Shown here: piece by piece, positions 25,197 through 32,727 of the stretch | How the letters are laid out: every line of letters starts with the position of its first letter | Numbering within the stretch: position 1 is the stretch's first letter | Source of the DNA: Algibacter lectus | Lineage (GTDB): Bacteria > Bacteroidota > Bacteroidia > Flavobacteriales > Flavobacteriaceae | Assembly: GCF_900112395.1 (NCBI RefSeq) | Contig: NZ_FOLN01000008.1 | Coordinates: 62,001 to 126,000, forward strand | Length of the DNA stretch: 64,000 bases | Direction of reading: 5' to 3' | Program-made: the position numbers and the translations under genes | The notes under the pieces: model-generated | Told to the model about the DNA's origin: nothing | Seen by the model: the letters and a program-made list of their open reading frames with translations, nothing else | Database searches by the model: none

Positions 25197-26063
25197 TTAG
25201 TTTTTTAAACTTTGGTAAACGGTACGTCTCATTTTTTTGCTGTTAATAAAATGGTCGCCATAGCCTAAATCGTCATATGTTTTAGTTAGCGATGTATTTT
25301 CGGAAACTTCATCTTCGGTTTTCCCGTTTTCAATTTCTTTTAAAACAGCGGCTTTAACTGTTTCTAGCATGTTCAAAAACGTTAAGTATTCCGCTTTGTT
25401 TGATAGGTTTCCGTGTCCGGGAATAATTTTAGTATCATTATCAATAACCATTAATCCAGATTTAACTGCATTTATATAGCCGTTTATGCTTCCGCCAGAA
25501 TTAATATCTATATATGGATAACGCGCGTTAAAATAAGTGTCACCAGTATGTAAAACATTACTTTCTGTAAAATATAGCATAGCATCACCATCGGTATGTG
25601 CATTTTCAACATGAAAAATAGCAACCTGTTCGTTGTTCATTTGTATGTTTAACTTGTCGTTAAATGTAATTACGGGTATTGCCGATTTTGTGCTTTTTTC
25701 TAAAAGACGCTTTCTAACATTTTCGTGTGCAATAATAGTTGCTCCTGAGTCTCCGAGGTTTTCGTTTCCACCTGTATGATCGCCATGATGATGGGTGTTT
25801 GCTACAATTTTAACGGGTTGGTCGCTTAGTTTCTTTATTGCTGATAAAATTTTTGGTGTTAAGGGTGCAAATTGTGTGTCGATTATAAACACGCCATCAT
25901 TCCCAACTGAAACACCTATGTTGCCACCACTGCCTTCGAGCATGTAGATGTGATTGGATAATTTTGTTGTTTTTATGTTAACTTTATCGAATTTCGATTG
26001 GGCATTGAGAGAAACATTGAAAAAAAGGAAAAAAATAATGAGGGATAATTTTAAAAATTTCAT
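25197..26063 (-). CDS. Exported metallo-beta-lactamase-fold hydrolase
   Basis: A 288-residue protein with a signal peptide (MKFLKLSLIIFFLFFNVSLNAQ) and a complete dinuclear zinc site: THHHGDHTGG (H91, H93, D95, H96), H156 in ENAHTDGD, D175 in LHTGDTYF and H217 in IIPGHGNLS. This is the general MBL fold (SoxH/quinoprotein-relay style), not a class B lactamase of known type, as it lacks their loop signatures. The substrate is unknown; location should be periplasmic. Monocistronic, convergent with galE. Confidence 0.85.
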   Translation of the reverse strand: MKFLKLSLIIFFLFFNVSLNAQSKFDKVNIKTTKLSNHIYMLEGSGGNIGVSVGNDGVFIIDTQFAPLTPKILSAIKKLSDQPVKIVANTHHHGDHTGGNENLGDSGATIIAHENVRKRLLEKSTKSAIPVITFNDKLNIQMNNEQVAIFHVENAHTDGDAMLYFTESNVLHTGDTYFNARYPYIDINSGGSINGYINAVKSGLMVIDNDTKIIPGHGNLSNKAEYLTFLNMLETVKAAVLKEIENGKTEDEVSENTSLTKTYDDLGYGDHFINSKKMRRTVYQSLKN

Positions 26064-26135
26064 GATAAACGGTTTTACTTAATTTATAAAGGTATTAAAA
26101 ATGCAATCAACATTGCTCAAATTATTAATATAGAG

Positions 26136-26143
26136 TATCTTTG
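26136..26143 (+). promoter_or_regulatory. Putative -7 box for the ctaB/cox cluster
   Basis: TATCTTTG with TTG 20 bases upstream (26113-26115). The context TATCTTTGCACTCGCAAT is identical over 18 bases to that of tRNA-Asp copy 1. The leader to the TTG start at 26179 would be about 30 nt. Confidence 0.6.
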
Positions 26144-26178
26144 CACTCGCAATACAAAATGCACTATTACAGACAAGT

Positions 26179-27072
26179 TTGAGCAGATCGAAAACAACTA
26201 TAGAAAATCCTGGTTTAATTTCAGATTTTAAGGAAATTACAAAAATGCGATTAGCATTAAGTGTTGTGTTTTCTTCACTTGCTGGTTATTTGCTTGGTGT
26301 CGATACAGTCGATTTTAAAACCTTAACCTTACTTGCTTTTGGAGGTTATTTTATGGTAGGCGCTTCTAATGCCTTTAACCAAATTATAGAAAAAGATTTA
26401 GATGCTTTAATGGATAGGACTAAAAATAGACCAATTCCTGCAGGGCGTATGTCTGTAAATACCGCATTTGCTATAGCAACTATATTTACTGTTTTGGGTA
26501 TTGCTATTTTGTATAGCATAAACAAGCAAACCGCTATGTTTGGTGCTATTTCCATATTTCTATACACTTGTGTTTATACGCCTTTAAAAACAAAAACGCC
26601 TATTTCTGTTTTTGTTGGAGCTATTCCGGGAGCTATTCCGTTTATGTTAGGTTGGGTAGCAGCTACTAATGATTTTGGTATTGAGCCAGGAACGTTATTT
26701 GCTTTGCAGTTTTTCTGGCAATTTCCACATTTTTGGGCTATTGGCTGGTTTTTGTTTGAAGATTATAAACGTGGTGGCTTTTTTATGTTACCTACAGGGA
26801 AACAAGATAGAGGTACCGCTGTACAAGTTATTATGTACACCATTTGGACCATTTTAATTTCAATAATTCCGGTGTTTGGATTTACTGGGCGTTTGCAGCT
26901 TTCTATTGTTGCGGCAATTATTGTATTTATTCTTGGGTTGGGCATGTTGTATTATGCAATTCAATTATTTAAAAAAATGACAGAGCAATCTGCAAAACAA
27001 CTTATGCTATCTAGTGTAGCTTATATTACGTTGGTGCAAATTGTTTATGTAATCGATAAATTTATAAGTTAA
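26179..27072 (+). CDS. ctaB: Protoheme IX farnesyltransferase (heme O synthase)
   Basis: A 297-residue UbiA-family prenyltransferase with about nine membrane helices that makes heme O from heme B for the terminal oxidase. The first aspartate-rich site is NAFNQIIEKDLDALMDRTKNRP (NxxxExDxDxxMxRTxxRP, residues about 63-84), and the second loop has DYKRGGFFML. The start is most likely the TTG at 26179 (MSRSKTTIENP): the ATG at 26158 leads to a stop after seven codons, and the next in-frame ATG (MRLALS) would cut into the conserved N terminus. First gene of the oxidase cluster; two bases separate its stop from the next ATG. Confidence 0.95.
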   Translation: MSRSKTTIENPGLISDFKEITKMRLALSVVFSSLAGYLLGVDTVDFKTLTLLAFGGYFMVGASNAFNQIIEKDLDALMDRTKNRPIPAGRMSVNTAFAIATIFTVLGIAILYSINKQTAMFGAISIFLYTCVYTPLKTKTPISVFVGAIPGAIPFMLGWVAATNDFGIEPGTLFALQFFWQFPHFWAIGWFLFEDYKRGGFFMLPTGKQDRGTAVQVIMYTIWTILISIIPVFGFTGRLQLSIVAAIIVFILGLGMLYYAIQLFKKMTEQSAKQLMLSSVAYITLVQIVYVIDKFIS

Positions 27073-27074
27073 TC

Positions 27075-27656
27075 ATGGATTTAACTCAAGGAACTAGAGA
27101 AGAGAAAACAGGCAGAGCAAAAAAAATGATGCTTTGGTTTGGTATTATTTCGTTAATCATGTCTTTTATGGGGTGGACGAGTGCTTTTATTGTAAGTAGC
27201 TCACGCCCAGATTGGTTGAGCGATTTTAGATTGCCAAACGCTTTTATTATTAGCACAGTAGTTATTGTGGTTAGTAGTATTACTTTTTTATTAGCAAAAA
27301 AATCGCTTAAAAACGGCCAACATAAAGTAACAAGTTTGTGGTTGTTGGTAACCTTGGTTTTAGGTGTTGTATTTATTTATAACCAGTTTGCTGGTTTTAG
27401 ACAAATTATAGATTTGGGGTATAATTTTACCGGACCAACGAGTAATGTTACCATGTCGTACATTTATTTAATTGCTTTAGTTCACATTTTACATGTTGTG
27501 GCTGGGTTAATTTGTCTGTTGGTTGTAATTTATAATCATTTTAAACAAAAGTATAGTGCAACAAATATGTTAGGTTTTGAGTTGGCCGCAACCTTCTGGC
27601 ATTTTATAGATATTCTTTGGGTTTATTTATTTTTGTTTTTATACTTTGTAAGATAG
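27075..27656 (+). CDS. Cytochrome c oxidase subunit III, short form
   Basis: A 193-residue, five-helix COX3 protein: KMMLWFGIISLIMSFMGWTSAF at helix 1, later VTMSYIYLIALVHILHVVAGLICLLVV and, at the end, FELAATFWHFIDILWVYLFLFLYF with the COX3 hallmark WHFxDxxW. It has no extra loops. It follows ctaB by 2 bp and is surely in the same transcript. A second, longer COX3 gene lies 316 bp downstream, so the oxidase may use two related subunits, as in other Bacteroidota. Confidence 0.9.
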   Translation: MDLTQGTREEKTGRAKKMMLWFGIISLIMSFMGWTSAFIVSSSRPDWLSDFRLPNAFIISTVVIVVSSITFLLAKKSLKNGQHKVTSLWLLVTLVLGVVFIYNQFAGFRQIIDLGYNFTGPTSNVTMSYIYLIALVHILHVVAGLICLLVVIYNHFKQKYSATNMLGFELAATFWHFIDILWVYLFLFLYFVR

Positions 27657-27766
27657 GTTTTTGTTTACTCATTAATCGTGATCGCTTATTTTTAAAGGCG
27701 TTTAGCGGTAAGTTCGTCGATGTAAATAAACCTTGAATGTTAAGTTGAAATTTTACAAGTAGGGTT

Positions 27767-27858
27767 GCGTTAGGGATTGAACGGCCTGTTTGAAATCCTT
27801 TTTATTTTCATTAAAAATAAAAAGATTGAGTAGTGAAAGCCCGACCCTTGGGGAACGC
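27767..27858 (+). repeat. Structured dispersed repeat, copy B
   Basis: Outer arms GCGTT (27767-27771) and AACGC (27854-27858), AGGG pairing with CCCT, the conserved AGGGATTGAACGGCCTGTTTGA and GAGTAGTGAAAGCCCGACCC blocks, and between them an AT-rich hairpin: AATC/GATT plus a ten-base arm (27799-27808) pairing with 27814-27823. Same architecture as copies A and C with a different internal stem. Confidence 0.78.
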
Positions 27859-27912
27859 CCAAAGGTTTTCGAGGCAGGAATATGGGATAATATTAATTTT
27901 TATTGTTTCATA

Positions 27913-27943
27913 TTTTATTAGATAAATAAATTGATTATTTTTG
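27913..27943 (+). promoter_or_regulatory. Promoter for the long COX3 gene
   Basis: TTTT at 27913-27916, a 19-base spacer, TATTTTTG at 27936-27943. The ATG chosen for the gene lies at 27973, 29 bases after the box. Confidence 0.6.
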
Positions 27944-27972
27944 TCCAACTTTTAAATAACAACCAATTATAT

Positions 27973-28965
27973 ATGAGTACAGCAGTAGCAGAAGGTAAAA
28001 CTTGGAATGGCGGGAATGAACCGTTAAAGGCAAGTTACGGTAAAATGATGATGTGGTTTTTCATCGTTTCGGATGCTTTAACATTTTCGGGGTTTTTAGC
28101 AGCTTACGGATTTTCTAGATTTAAATTTATTGATGCTTGGCCAATTGCCGATGAAGTGTTTACTCACTTTCCATTTTTACATGGTGTAAATGCACCAATG
28201 TATTATGTAGCGTTTATGACGTTTGTACTTATTATGTCGTCGGTAACGATGGTATTAGCGGTAGATGCAGGACACCATTTAAACAAAGGTAAAGTTACTA
28301 TTTACATGTTTTTAACCATTATTGGTGGTATAATATTCGTTGGTTCTCAAGCTTGGGAATGGAATACGTTTATTAAAGGAGAATATGGGGCAATACAAAC
28401 TAAAGGTGGTAATATTTTACAGTTTGGTGAATATGTAGAACAAGATGGTGAACAGGTGTTTAAGCGTGTTTCTGTTAAAGATTTTGCTGTTATCAACAAC
28501 CATAAAGATAGAACGATACACGAAAAAAAGAATGGTTTGTGGTTTGTTAATGAATCTACATTACCAGCTTATACTATTGATGAGGTTGTAAGCGGTTTAG
28601 AAGCTCATGATAATGTTTTAATTAGAACTCAAATTTTAAATGAGGAAGGTGAAAAAACAGTGTTAACTAGAGCTGAATCTTTAAAATCTTTAAAAGATAA
28701 TGGTAAGTTATATGTTGAGGGTGCTAACTTACAAGTTAACGAATATGGTTCTCCGTTGTTTGCCGATTTCTTTTTCTTTATTACAGGTTTCCACGGTTTC
28801 CACGTATTATCGGGTATTATTATTAACATCATTATTTTCTTTAATGTGTTATTAGGTACTTACGAAAAACGTAGAAGTTACGAAATGGTAGAGAAAGTTG
28901 GTTTATACTGGCACTTTGTAGATTTAGTTTGGGTATTTGTATTTACATTCTTCTACCTAGTTTAA
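27973..28965 (+). CDS. Cytochrome c oxidase subunit III, long form with soluble insertion
   Basis: A 330-residue COX3 homologue starting at the ATG at 27973 (MSTAVAEGKTWNGG); a longer frame from a TTG at 27931 would lie in the promoter. Helices: KMMMWFFIVSDALTFSGFLAAY, then PMYYVAFMTFVLIMSSVTMVL, IYMFLTIIGGIIFVGSQAWEW (residues 110-130), after which a charged soluble insertion of about 120 residues (140-260) interrupts the fold before FFFFITGFHGFHVLSGIIIN and the C-terminal LYWHFVDLVWVFVFTFFYL. The WEW and HxxHV elements of COX3 are kept. The insertion is absent from the short form upstream. Likely part of a caa3-type oxidase. Confidence 0.9.
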   Translation: MSTAVAEGKTWNGGNEPLKASYGKMMMWFFIVSDALTFSGFLAAYGFSRFKFIDAWPIADEVFTHFPFLHGVNAPMYYVAFMTFVLIMSSVTMVLAVDAGHHLNKGKVTIYMFLTIIGGIIFVGSQAWEWNTFIKGEYGAIQTKGGNILQFGEYVEQDGEQVFKRVSVKDFAVINNHKDRTIHEKKNGLWFVNESTLPAYTIDEVVSGLEAHDNVLIRTQILNEEGEKTVLTRAESLKSLKDNGKLYVEGANLQVNEYGSPLFADFFFFITGFHGFHVLSGIIINIIIFFNVLLGTYEKRRSYEMVEKVGLYWHFVDLVWVFVFTFFYLV

Positions 28966-29018
28966 TAAAAAATATATTTTTCAGTTCCTTTAATTAGGAG
29001 ATATAAAAAGCATTTAAA

Positions 29019-29399
29019 ATGGCACACGAACATAAATTAGAAATATTTAAAGGTTTAGTTAAGTTTAAATCTAATACTCAAAAAATTTGGGGCGTATTAG
29101 CGCTACTTAGTTTTATAACTATTGTTGAGGTTGTATTAGGTATTATTAAACCAGAAAGTTTAATGGGATATGTTTTTGGTATGAAAGCCTTAAACTGGAT
29201 ATTCATTATCTTAACAATTGTAAAAGCTTATTACATTACTTGGGATTTTATGCACATGCGTGATGAAACTCCTGGTTTACGTCGTGCTGTAGTATGGACG
29301 GCTATTTTCTTGATATTATACCTAGTATTTATTTTATTACAAGAAGGTGGTTACGTTTTTAGAGTATACGATAACGGATATATTAAAAGAGATTTTTAA
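29019..29399 (+). CDS. Cytochrome c oxidase subunit IV family protein
   Basis: A 126-residue membrane protein with three helices: KIWGVLALLSFITIVEVVLGI, ALNWIFIILTIVKAYYITWDFMHMRDE and AVVWTAIFLILYLVFILL. The KAYYITWDFMHMRDE element is characteristic of prokaryotic COX4/CtaF, a small subunit of heme-copper oxidases. It follows the long COX3 by 53 bp and precedes two terminator hairpins. Confidence 0.88.
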   Translation: MAHEHKLEIFKGLVKFKSNTQKIWGVLALLSFITIVEVVLGIIKPESLMGYVFGMKALNWIFIILTIVKAYYITWDFMHMRDETPGLRRAVVWTAIFLILYLVFILLQEGGYVFRVYDNGYIKRDF

Positions 29400-29458
29400 T
29401 AAGACACAGAGAATTTAAACAGTGCTTTTTAGGCCTTTTAAATAATAGATTTAAATTA

Positions 29459-29487
29459 ATCCCGCTGAAAGGCGGGATCTTTTTTTT
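29459..29487 (+). terminator. Terminator after the COX4 gene
   Basis: ATCCCGC-TGAAAG-GCGGGAT stem followed by CTTTTTTTTT, about 60 bases past the stop. Confidence 0.85.
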
Positions 29488-29519
29488 AAAGTGATCTTAT
29501 TAAGATAAATTAACAAAGT

Positions 29520-29548
29520 AAAGACGGTTTTTAGACCGTCTTTTTTTA
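29520..29548 (+). terminator. Second terminator hairpin downstream of COX4
   Basis: AAGACGG-TTTTTAGA-CCGTCTT followed by seven T. Its T tract merges into the TATTTTTG box (29547-29554) of the next gene. Confidence 0.8.
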
Positions 29549-29554
29549 TTTTTG
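29547..29554 (+). promoter_or_regulatory. Putative -7 box for the SCO gene group
   Basis: TATTTTTG, an exact TAnnTTTG, 35 bases upstream of the ATG at 29590; no TTTG at the 19-base spacing, where the terminator stem lies instead. Confidence 0.5.
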
Positions 29555-29589
29555 CAGCGTGCTAAATAAAGCCAAAAACGGAGTGAATT

Positions 29590-30306
29590 ATGGATAGAAA
29601 AAAAGTGGGCCGCTATGCTGTATTGGGAATATTGTTTTTTCTTCCTGTTGCGTTTTTATTGATTTTATATCCTTCTACGCACAATTACCAACCATTAGAT
29701 ATAGTACAAGAGCAGGTTTTAGATTTGGAAGCCTTTACATCGGATACCGATGAGCCTGTGGTTTTAAAAGACCATATTACTGTTTTAGGTTTTTTAGGTA
29801 CAGACCCAATGAAAAATGCTATTGAGGCATCTAACCTTAAAGAATTAATTTACGATAAGTTTAAAGGCTTTAAAAAGTTTCAGTTAGTAATATTGATGCC
29901 TAAAGGAACCGAAGAAGCTGTAAAGGAACTTATAGCTGAAATAAACTCTTATGATGATATAAGGTTCTGGCATTTTGTTTATGGTAACCCTGCAGATATA
30001 AAACGTGTTTATTTTAGTTTGAAAAGTAAAACAGATTTAAAACCAGATTTATCTACTGCCGATGTTTTTATTATTGATAAAGACTTAAATCAACGTGGTC
30101 GCTTAGACGATAGAACGGATAAAGAACTAGAAAAAAATAGTCCGGTTTACGGACTTAACGGGTATAATTGTATTGAAGTTGCGGAAGTTAAAAACAAAAT
30201 GAGCGACGATTTACGTATTGTATTTACAGAGTATAGACAAAAACGTAAAGGAGAATTTAATTCGGATATTAGACGTGCAGGCGATTTAAAAGGGAGCACA
30301 AAATAA
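29590..30306 (+). CDS. Membrane-anchored SCO/thioredoxin-like protein lacking the copper cysteines
   Basis: A 238-residue protein with one N-terminal membrane helix (YAVLGILFFLPVAFLLILYP) and a soluble domain with thioredoxin-like strand order: HITVLGFLGTDPMKN where SCO proteins have the CxxxC loop, KFQLVILMPKG, and TADVFIIDKDLNQRGRLDDR resembling the SCO FxLID-xxG strand. The CxxxC pair and the copper histidine are absent. It lies 9 bp upstream of a genuine SCO gene, so it probably assists oxidase assembly without binding copper in the SCO manner. This is inference; flavobacterial homologues are usually left as hypothetical. Confidence 0.6.
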   Translation: MDRKKVGRYAVLGILFFLPVAFLLILYPSTHNYQPLDIVQEQVLDLEAFTSDTDEPVVLKDHITVLGFLGTDPMKNAIEASNLKELIYDKFKGFKKFQLVILMPKGTEEAVKELIAEINSYDDIRFWHFVYGNPADIKRVYFSLKSKTDLKPDLSTADVFIIDKDLNQRGRLDDRTDKELEKNSPVYGLNGYNCIEVAEVKNKMSDDLRIVFTEYRQKRKGEFNSDIRRAGDLKGSTK

Positions 30307-30315
30307 TTTTTTAAA

Positions 30316-31059
30316 ATGAAGAAAAAGAATAACTATTCATACATCGGTATTGCTTTTGTGATTTTAGTTTTTGGAATTATTTTTATTCCTGAAATTGTAG
30401 ATCGAATTTCTAATAATGATGTGTCTAGGCAATCAGGAAGAAGTGATCAAAAATCAGCGACTTCTAAAATGTCCGATTTAGCTTTTATTGAAATAAATGG
30501 TGAAGCTAAAAAAGTACCCGCTTTTGCATTTACTAATCAAAACGGTAAAACTATTACCAACAAAGATTACGAAGGTAAAGTGTATGTTATCGAGTTCTTT
30601 TTTACAACTTGCCCAACAATATGCCCGAGAATGAGCCAGAACTTGGTTCAAATTCAAAATACTTTTGAAGGATTTGAAGATTTTGGAGTGGCATCATTCA
30701 CCATTAATCCAAGTCATGATACGCAAGAGGTTCTAAAAACTTACGCCGAAAAATACGGTGTTACTAACCCGAACTGGCATTTAATGACTGGTGAAAAAAA
30801 GGCTATTTATGATTTGGCTAATAAAGGTTTTAACTTGTACGCTGCGGAAGCAGAAGATGTGGCAGGAGGCTTTGAGCATTCTGGAAACTTCGCGTTAATT
30901 GATAAAAATGGTTTTATTAGATCTAGAACAGACGATTACGGAAACCCAATTATCTATTATAGAGGTATTGTATCGGAATCTGAAAAGGTGGATGAGGATG
31001 GCGTAAAAGAAGAAATTAGTGCATTAAAGACAGATATTAAAAAATTACTGAATGAATAA
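30316..31059 (+). CDS. SCO1/SenC family copper chaperone
   Basis: A 247-residue membrane-anchored protein: helix at about 8-25 (IGIAFVILVFGIIFI), then a thioredoxin-fold domain with the copper-binding TTCPTICPRM (C99, C103) and the conserved histidine H188 in FEHSGNFALID. It should deliver copper to, or reduce, the CuA site of cytochrome c oxidase in the periplasm. The stop overlaps the next gene by 8 bases and the upstream gene ends 9 bp before it, so the three are one operon. Confidence 0.93.
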   Translation: MKKKNNYSYIGIAFVILVFGIIFIPEIVDRISNNDVSRQSGRSDQKSATSKMSDLAFIEINGEAKKVPAFAFTNQNGKTITNKDYEGKVYVIEFFFTTCPTICPRMSQNLVQIQNTFEGFEDFGVASFTINPSHDTQEVLKTYAEKYGVTNPNWHLMTGEKKAIYDLANKGFNLYAAEAEDVAGGFEHSGNFALIDKNGFIRSRTDDYGNPIIYYRGIVSESEKVDEDGVKEEISALKTDIKKLLNE

Positions 31060-31582
31060 GGAAAATAATACTCTAGACGATAAAAAATACAACAAACTTA
31101 TTGTTGTGCTTTCTGTGGCTATTCCAGTGGTTGTGGCTATTTTATTTGGGGTTAAAATTGATGCAGAATTACCTGTGTTTTTACCACCTATTTATGCGTC
31201 GGTTAATGCGTTAACAGCTTTTGTTTTAGTATTAGCGTTTATTGCAATTCAGAATAAAAAAGTTAAACTGCATGAAAAATTAATGAAGTTTGCTATCGGG
31301 CTTTCTGTTTTGTTCTTAGTGATGTATGTGGCTTACCACATGACGAGCGATTCTACTAAATACGGTGGTGAAGGCTTTATTCGCGTGCTTTACTATTTTA
31401 TATTAATTACGCATATTTTAATGTCTATAGTAGTTATTCCTTTTGTGTTAATCACTTATGTACGTGCTATTACAAATAATATAGAAAAGCACCGCAAAAT
31501 TGCGAAAATTACATTTCCGCTTTGGTTATACGTGGCAGTATCAGGTGTGGTTGTTTTTATGATGATTTCACCTTATTATTAA
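31052..31582 (+). CDS. DUF420 membrane protein
   Basis: A 176-residue protein with four or five hydrophobic segments: LIVVLSVAIPVVVAILFGV, NALTAFVLVLAFIAI, FAIGLSVLFLVMYVAYH, VLYYFILITHILMSIVVIPF, and a C-terminal helix ending MMISPYY. The HxKLMKFAIGLS and HMTSDSTKYGGEG region with ILITHILMSIVVIP matches the DUF420/CtaM-like family that accompanies heme-copper oxidases and is needed for their assembly or heme insertion in some bacteria. Overlaps the SCO gene by 8 bases. Confidence 0.82.
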   Translation: MNKENNTLDDKKYNKLIVVLSVAIPVVVAILFGVKIDAELPVFLPPIYASVNALTAFVLVLAFIAIQNKKVKLHEKLMKFAIGLSVLFLVMYVAYHMTSDSTKYGGEGFIRVLYYFILITHILMSIVVIPFVLITYVRAITNNIEKHRKIAKITFPLWLYVAVSGVVVFMMISPYY

Positions 31583-31645
31583 ATCGTTTGTCTTAGTAAG
31601 CTTATGTTGTAATCGGTTGGTTCGGCTAGCCCATTAATAAATAAT

Positions 31646-31864
31646 ATGAAAACTAAAATAATATTTTTTCTATTTACACTGTTTTTCTTTTTAGAAACTA
31701 ATGCGCAATGCGCTATGTGTAGAGCGGTTTTAGAAAGTGAAGAAAGTGGAGCAGCAGCCAAAGGTATAAACGATGGTATTGTTTATTTAATGGCTGTACC
31801 ATATGTATTAGTAGCAGGAATTGCTTTTGCTATTTATAAAAAATATAGTAAAAAAGAAGTGTAA
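31646..31864 (+). CDS. Small exported membrane protein with CAMC motif
   Basis: A 72-residue protein with a signal peptide (ending FLETNAQ) directly followed by CAMCRAVLESEESG, then one transmembrane helix (GIVYLMAVPYVLVAGIAFAIY) and a Lys-rich cytoplasmic end. The two cysteines just outside the membrane form a CxxC that could bind copper or heme or do thiol exchange. It follows the DUF420 gene by 63 bp on the same strand, at the end of the oxidase assembly cluster. Not a named family as far as I can tell. Confidence 0.65.
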   Translation: MKTKIIFFLFTLFFFLETNAQCAMCRAVLESEESGAAAKGINDGIVYLMAVPYVLVAGIAFAIYKKYSKKEV

Positions 31865-32025
31865 TTATTTGATTTTTAGATTTCTATTTTGTTTTTGATG
31901 CTGTTAAAAAATTAATAATAATTTTTTTTATCGAATATTGTAACATTTCTTTGTTTGAGTAGTCTTACTATAAAGTCGTTCTTTTTAACCAAAAGAGAAA
32001 CGATTTTATCAATCAATCAAAACAT

Positions 32026-32727
32026 ATGTTAGAAATCCGTCAATTGCACAAATCCTATCCCATAGGAGATTCAAGTTTACATGTTTTAAAAGGTATCGAT
32101 TTATCGGTAGAAAAGGGAGAAATGGTCGCTATTATGGGCTCTTCTGGATCTGGGAAATCTACATTACTGAATATTATTGGTATGTTGGATGAGGCTGATG
32201 AAGGCGAATACATTTTAGACGAATTACCTATTAAAAATCTTACCGAAAAAAAAGCAGCTGTTTACAGAAATAAATTCTTAGGCTTTATTTTTCAATCTTT
32301 CAACTTAATAAATTATAAGTCGGCACTTGAAAATGTGGCACTTCCTTTGTACTATCAAGGTATGAAGCGTAAAGAACGTTTAGAGTTGGCTATGTTTCAC
32401 TTGGAAAAAGTTGGTTTGGCCGATTGGGCAAAACACTTGCCTAAAGAACTTTCTGGAGGGCAAAAACAACGTGTTGCTATTGCGAGAGCTTTAGCGGCAG
32501 ATCCTAAATTGTTATTAGCCGATGAGCCAACAGGAGCATTGGATACTAAAACATCGCACGAAATAATGGATTTTATCCAACATCTTAATGATGAAGGAAA
32601 AACTATTTTAATGGTTACTCACGAAGAAGATATCGCGGCCATGTGTAAACGTAATGTTAGACTTCGTGATGGTGTTATTATTGAAGATGTAAAAGTAGAA
32701 CAAGTTAGAGCCAAGTTATATGTTTGA
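32026..32727 (+). CDS. ABC transporter ATP-binding protein (MacB/LolD type)
   Basis: A 233-residue ATPase with Walker A GSSGSGKST (38-46), Q-loop FQSFNLI, signature LSGGQKQRVAIARAL, Walker B LLLADEPTGALD and the H-loop MVTHEE. This is the type-VII ABC (mechanotransmission) family that works with FtsX-fold permeases. It overlaps the first permease gene by 8 bases, heading a five-gene export operon (ATPase, two permeases, adaptor, TolC). Confidence 0.93.
   Translation: MLEIRQLHKSYPIGDSSLHVLKGIDLSVEKGEMVAIMGSSGSGKSTLLNIIGMLDEADEGEYILDELPIKNLTEKKAAVYRNKFLGFIFQSFNLINYKSALENVALPLYYQGMKRKERLELAMFHLEKVGLADWAKHLPKELSGGQKQRVAIARALAADPKLLLADEPTGALDTKTSHEIMDFIQHLNDEGKTILMVTHEEDIAAMCKRNVRLRDGVIIEDVKVEQVRAKLYV

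Larger units (their letters stand above)
27657..27972 (+). other. Intergenic region between the two COX3 genes
   Basis: A 316-bp stretch without a gene. It holds structured repeat copy B (27767-27858) and a TTTT-N19-TATTTTTG promoter (27913-27943) for the second COX3 gene. The ORF extension upstream to a TTG at 27931 runs through this promoter and is not likely to be translated. Confidence 0.7.

Noticed and set aside
27931-27972. N-terminal extension of the long COX3 from a TTG codon at 27931
   Set aside because: The extension lies over the TATTTTTG promoter box and encodes no family-like residues; the ATG at 27973 fits homologues.
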